64,000 nucleotides of DNA, from assembly GCA_019454045.1 (NCBI GenBank), contig SKCR01010151.1:1-64000 (forward strand), in the 5' to 3' direction. Position numbers and translations under genes: made by a program. How positions within the stretch are numbered: position 1 is the first letter of the stretch; each line of letters begins with the position of its first letter. The DNA is from Zanthoxylum bungeanum. Taxonomy: Eukaryota; Streptophyta; Magnoliopsida; Sapindales; Rutaceae. Below the pieces are notes generated by a model. The model was not told the DNA's origin, ran no database searches, and saw nothing but the letters and a program-made list of their open reading frames with translations. This document shows positions 59,029 through 64,000 of the stretch, piece after piece.

Positions 59029-60093
59029 TGTTAGTTTCATGTTTGTTGGCAATGTCCGTAATAAAACAAGTTCAATTGAGTTGTAATGAGTCTTAAAAAT
59101 CTCGAAATAATTGGACTAGTATTTGGTAGACTGTACATGAAGATAGCAGATATTCGTTAGTGCTGCGTTCGTGTTTGCGTTCAAATGTGTGGCTTTCGTG
59201 TCATGTTCGTGTTTGGGTTCGAACAAAACTTGGCAATAGGTTCCCATGCGACTTGCGTTCATTTTCTCGTGCGAATGAAATCTTCCAGAGTGTTTACGTT
59301 CAAGACTGCATTCGAATGGTTTTACGAAATAGTGCGCGTTCGACTGGCGTTCGATGGCCGTTCGAACGAAATTGTGGGACTATGATATTTTGGACACGTT
59401 TTTTTAGCCAGTTTTGCACAAGGAAAAGCCTATATTTTCCATACCTATTTAAACAAACACTTAGCCACTTTAACCAGTTGAAGAAACATATTTTAAAGAG
59501 TCTCCATATATTTTGTTTCTTCTTTCTCACCTTGAAGACTTCCTTACTTATCTTGTCTTCTTTGTCTTTGTGATATTGATCATTGATTGGCAATCAACAC
59601 AAAAACGCAACCCTAACCCAATTTCCTAAGCCTTCAGAATTCTCAAGGAGAAAGATTGGTAGTCGGAGTTCCGGCATTACGAGTTTGCATGATTGATCCA
59701 CTTAGAGACTTCAGAGGTTCTAAAGAAGGCCGCTTGGTACGGGCTCAGAGAGTTCTTCGAGTCATTACAGTTTAGAGGTATTCGAGTCGTTTAAGTTGTC
59801 TCATAAGTCATATATCATTGCTGTAAGTTTTTCTCATTATAGTGGTTTGGTTGGTAGCCTATATACCCGGAGTGGTTTTTCTCTGTCAAGAGTTTTCCAG
59901 TTCATCAACAAAATCTTTGTTTTGATTGTTTTGTTACTTTGATTTATTATTTTATTTATATCTGCTTTAGACTTAAGGTTTTTCATTGATTAATACCATA
60001 GTTAACTTTGACCTGTCTTAAATTAGAGTAGTTGTTTAGTTCCGCATATGATCAGAACATTAGATTAACCTTAGATAAATTTCGATTTTTCAA
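59029..60093 (+). repeat. 3' LTR of the outer Copia element
   Basis: 1065 bp, TGTTAGTTTCATGTTTG..CGATTTTTCA, aligning along its length with 33993-35049 (shared GGCAATGTCCGTAA, TTTAACCAGTTGAAGAAACA-like and TGTAAGTTTTTCTCATTATA blocks). Short ORFs in it are chance. Confidence 0.85.
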
Positions 60094-62486
60094 TAAGTAC
60101 TAGCCACCACTAACCGCCACCATCGCCGACCACCACAGTTTCGGTTCTATTTCGGAGTGAACCAAACTGAATTAAAAATTAATCGGTTTATAATTATCGA
60201 AATTGAATGAAAACCGAAATCTGGAACCGAACCGAACTGTCCCAATGTGAAAGAATATTGTTAAACTGTGAAACAGTACCATGCAATAATAAAAAATAAC
60301 ACACTCAATAATGCTTAACATCTAGAAAACTGCTAAATAAAACGATTACAAACCGAAATATCAAAAATACCACCTCATCCAGGCTTACCAACAAATCCAA
60401 TAATTTAGTGAGTCAATTTCCCTATATTATTTTGAAATTAAATTCATTATCAACAAACAAGGCATGAAAATGACAGATTTTTAAATTAGTTGTATTAACA
60501 CAATTAATTAATTAAAAGTTTCCCATTTTGATGAACTTTTGTACTCCATTAGTCTTTTTCTCCCACCAAATGAGGAAAATAATTGATGTTTAATATTTGT
60601 TATCTTTATTATTTTTCTTTATGCGTCTACGTCTAGATCTTTCTAGTAGTGTCCATTGCCAATCATTCTTTGCAGATGATTATTAAAAAAAAACTAAGAG
60701 AAATTCATCAACTAAACACTAATTTTTACCACTTAAATTAAGAGCGTAAAACGCATTTATAATTAATCGAGTTCTGATCAATGTGACATAGAACCCCATT
60801 AATGGGAAAATTTTAGGAGGAAAATGTTGTATTAAGGCCCCCAAATCATTTTAAATAATGTTATTGATTAATAATTTTGACTTAATTTAGGATCTCATTT
60901 TCATAAACTCACATAAGACTAACCAAATCTTAGAATTTGTCCTGATTGGACATAATAGCTGCCCAAATTTGTTATTCACAAATTGATCATAAAAAATTCA
61001 TATGAAAATGATTTCATCCCATTGACCCACCTATTTGGATAAGTTGCATTTATACAAACTCCAAAAATATTAAATAAACCCAAAAAAATTAGAATTAGAA
61101 AGATTTTCTTCAATATTTTTAGTGACCATTCTCCCTTTACTTTGAAGTTTAATTTGCAGGTTCTGATTTGCAGCCTAAGTTTATTTGGGTTTTATTTTTC
61201 CCACACAAAATTCAAGTTATGAAAAATTGTAGGTGATGGAGTTTGACAGTTTTAGCAAACATTTAATAATTAAATTGGTTTTGTTCACATTGGAAAACAT
61301 TTTTATTCTTATAAATATATATAAGCTCTTAAAATGCATCAACTTCAATTTTTGTATTGATTTCATTTTTCTTGCATTTGGTGGTGACTTTTGCAAATAA
61401 CCATCATTAGTCAAACATTATTGATATACATTACATTTAATGTAAGCAACAGAATTGTGGACTTATCGTGACAAAATTTACTTGTATTAAAAAAAAGAAG
61501 TATCTATTGCATGATCAAAATTCAAAAATCTGTCTGTAAAATCACAATTGTTCTCATCCCATCCTCACAAAATTTCGTCCCATTTGAAATGAGATTTGAA
61601 ATATATTTTTATGTCTCTTTTCAAAAAGGGATGAGATGAATAAAAAAATATCCCGAAAATTCAAATCAGATAGGACGGAACAATATGATGGTACGAAATT
61701 TTTACGGGATAAGACGAGATTTAATAAGACGAGAAATGAGACCAGAATAATTTTTATCCCAAAAAACATACCGATATGAATTGGCATGATTTTTCTTCTC
61801 GATTTCATAAACGGGACGAGATCGAGATCAATAAATTTAATCCCGTCCGGTTTCATTACCAACCGAACACATTATAATATGTGACAATTGGGTTGTGTTG
61901 GCCGATTTACCATATCAATACTATTCATTAGAAATACACAATTGTGTCACACATGTGCAATTGTTTACTAAATTATTTTCAAAAAATCTAACAATATTAC
62001 TTTTCAACAAATTTTTTTACTAAAAGGGTGCGCAGTCAATTTAGAGTTTTATAGTGAATTTAGAGTTTGTAAAGTTATTTTGTATTTTAAAAATTTATGG
62101 ATTATATCTACTAAATTTTTGTAAGTTTATTATTAATATTTTTAAATTGTATAAAATTGAAGCTGTACCAGCTCACACCGAATCACACCACTCTCCAACC
62201 AATCCCATACATCAGAAGTTTCCTCGTGATTTGTGACAGTGAACCTTATCCACAGGTAAACCCCATTTTCGTCATTTCACTTCCCACTTACGCAGATCAA
62301 ACGCTCAAATCCAGGGCCATTTCCGTAATTCCACACTGGTTAATTAATAACAGTGGAGAAATAAAACTGGGTAATAACATATAAGTCCCTAAGTCGTAAT
62401 AAACTATAATAAAAATTATAGTTTAAAATTATTTTCATACGGGTCCATAGCATATTAGCATTTGTTCTTGTTATTTTAAAAACAGT
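60094..62486. other. Intergenic region right of the Copia stack
   Basis: AT-rich and without a supported gene. 60100-60240 has ACCGAAC-type repeats like those near 1850. 61640-61860 carries degenerate GGGACGAGAC-like motifs; the 102-residue ORF there (minus strand) has no domain. 62160-62360 is less AT-rich and could be promoter or old gene-edge sequence, but no exon can be argued. Confidence 0.5.
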
Positions 62487-62496
62487 TATATGAATT

Positions 62497-62995
62497 TAGG
62501 GGTGGCAAAACAAATCAATGAATCGAATATTAAATGAATCGAATCAAAATATGATGGATTCGTATTCGATTTGTTTATTAAACGAATCATAGTATCAGGA
62601 TTCGTATTTGATTCGTTTATTAAACTAATCGAATACGAATATTCGTTTAATCATGTCATTATTCAATAACATAATTTATCATAATTTATTTACATTAATT
62701 TTTCATAAATATATACATATGAAATCTAAAAATACATCACCAAATATCGATAATATTATTTTTTAATGGTAATTAGCCATAATTTCTTGAATTTTAATTG
62801 AAAAATAACAATAACTAGTAAAAGAAAAGAATAAAACGAATCTTAAACGAATCAATGAGCTTAAACTCGTATTTGATTTGTTTAATAAACGAATCACAAC
62901 GAATTGACCTATTTCAATTTTTTTCAAACATGTATTCGCTTTAAAGCGAATCGAATTGAACAAATAAACGAATCTTAATCCAAATTACCACTCCT
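62497..62995. mobile_element. MULE-type non-autonomous element with 10-bp target duplication
   Basis: TAGGGGTGGCAA at the left is mirrored by TTACCACTCCT at the right. The 10-bp TATATGAATT occurs directly on both sides (62487-62496 and 62995-63004). A 9-10-bp duplication fits the Mutator superfamily. The interior is made of AAACGAATC / GATTCGTTT motifs in both orientations and has no transposase. Confidence 0.7.
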
Positions 62996-63206
62996 ATATG
63001 AATTACCCTTGAAATCAGCTTAAGCGGATACATCTTTGTTTAATATTTATTTTTAGACAATTGTGTGTTTTGTGTTTTGTTTTGTTGTTTTTGGATAAAT
63101 AAAAATTTTATTTTTTAAGAAACAATAATAAAAACACATAGAAATCTAAGGTGGAAAGATATTTAGGCAAACTCCATCTATTCTCTGACAAATAATAGAT
63201 AAGGGA

Positions 63207-63694
63207 TACTACAAGAAAATTGGAGATTACCGACCGAATATTCAATCAGTAATCTCAAAAATTCAGTCGATAATAATGATTATTAATCGAAATCGACCAA
63301 AATTTTTTGGTTGATATTTAGTTCGTCGGTAATAAATTACGGATCGAAATAGGGTTGATCGGTAAAATTACTAACCGAATTATCTACCGAAACATAATTC
63401 GATCGGTAATTTATATTGGGTCGGTAAACTCACTGCATTTTAAAAATTTTATGGGGCCTACCATGGGCCTTAGTACCAATTCAAGGACGGGCGCAGACTA
63501 AACCCACACAATTCACATTTAATTTTACAAAATGATGCAATTGGTGTGACTTTTTACCATTAACCTTAAGATTGAACGTGTAGAGTAGTTGCCATTAAGG
63601 TATGACATGTTATAATATGTAAAGAATATATATATATATACACACACATATCTCTTTATGTGTGTGGTGGTGATGGTGGTGGTGGTGGTGGTGG

Positions 63695-63736
<42 letters not shown>

Positions 63737-64000
63737 GTGTGTGTATATAAGGTAAAATAATAATAATAAATATTATATATATATATATATTATTTTTATT
63801 TTTTTAATTTTACTTGCTGACCGATAATTCAGTCAATGCAATGTATAAGTTACCGACGAAAACATAATTCGCTCGGTAAAATATCTATTTTTTAAAAATT
63901 TTACTATAATTAATATTATTTTAGAGGCCAAATTTCATTCGGTCACTATTTATTATGAATTACCAACTTAATATTCAGTCGGTAATTGTTTATGGCGCCA
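63207..64000. mobile_element. Terminal part of a CACTA (En/Spm) element, runs off the window
   Basis: TACTACAAGAAAATT at 63207 is the CACTACAAGAAAA terminal repeat of plant CACTA elements with the first base changed. It is followed by many subterminal repeats of the type GACCGAATNATTCGGTCGGTAA, in both orientations, up to the window end. The transposase and other end lie outside, if present. Confidence 0.7.
63628..63795. repeat. Compound microsatellite inside the CACTA end
   Basis: Consecutive (TA)n, (CA)n, TGTGTGGTGG, (GGT)n, (GAT)n and again (TA)n runs between about 63629 and 63790. Confidence 0.95.

Larger units (their letters stand above)
33993..60093 (+). mobile_element. Outer Ty1/Copia element hosting all nested insertions
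   Basis: Two LTRs of the same family (33993-35049, 59029-60093) in the same orientation, both TGTTAGTTTC..TTTTTCA. The flanks ATAAA (33988-33992) and ATAAG (60094-60098) look like a 5-bp target duplication with one change. A primer site follows the left LTR and a purine-rich ACCAAAATGTGAGAT precedes the right one. Its gag survives as two broken pieces separated by the insertion at 35715-51316. Most of its pol is gone: from 51786 the sequence belongs to another Copia element that fuses to the 3' end of this one. Confidence 0.8.

Noticed and set aside
61554..61862. 102-residue minus-strand ORF
   Set aside because: Arises from degenerate GGGACGAGAC-type repeats; no recognisable domain.

Overview
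This is a nuclear segment from a flowering plant, most likely a eudicot. It is AT-rich and holds three recognisable host genes at the left end: a mitochondrial-type PPR gene, nuclear petM with a chloroplast transit peptide, and an intron-containing VRN1-type B3 gene. Everything to the right is transposable-element DNA, the Ty1/Copia, Ty3/Gypsy, Helitron, SINE and CACTA mixture typical of plant intergenic space. No bacterial or organellar genome features were seen.

Genes (about 2.4-10.5 kb). A single-exon P-class PPR gene (+, 2597-4534) is convergent with petM (-, 5203-5583), the small cytochrome b6f subunit; petM appears to have an intron in its 5' leader. Upstream of petM and on the same strand lies a five-exon gene (coding span 10490-6984) with two B3 domains, whose reconstructed 357-residue product matches the layout of VERNALIZATION1. 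These three genes look intact and functionally unrelated.

First transposon block (10.8-33 kb). Two very AT-rich Helitron-like elements sit head to tail (10825-12413, and 12414 onward). The second is split by a Copia element (12567-25456). That Copia was invaded by an Athila-like Gypsy element, and a deletion then removed the 5' parts of both. The Athila-like remnant keeps gag and protease, has lost RT/RNase H/integrase core, and carries two non-viral segments: an unknown small cysteine-containing ORF, and a full-length intronless but frameshifted copy of a LONELY GUY (LOG) cytokinin-activating enzyme gene. A Gypsy solo LTR (26691-29654), three copies of a tRNA-derived SINE, a decayed Copia LTR and a third Helitron-like copy follow. 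The Helitron 3' end and its flank exist twice, which gives an empty-site paralogue for the solo LTR.

Second block (33.99-60.09 kb) is a nested stack. An outer Copia element (LTRs 33993-35049 and 59029-60093) holds in its gag region a solo Copia LTR, which holds a Gypsy solo LTR (perfect TGACC target duplication), which holds an 11.4 kb non-coding LARD-type element with a tRNA-Arg primer site and long hairpin-forming tandem arrays. A further Copia element (51786 to about 58940, nearly complete gag-pol, no 3' LTR) is fused to the 3' end of the outer one.

Right flank (60.1-64 kb) has no gene. It holds a MULE-type non-autonomous element with a 10-bp target duplication and the terminal part of a CACTA element running off the window. 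Most exon boundaries and element ends were read by eye from splice signals, TG..CA ends and repeat alignment, so they can be off by a few bases.
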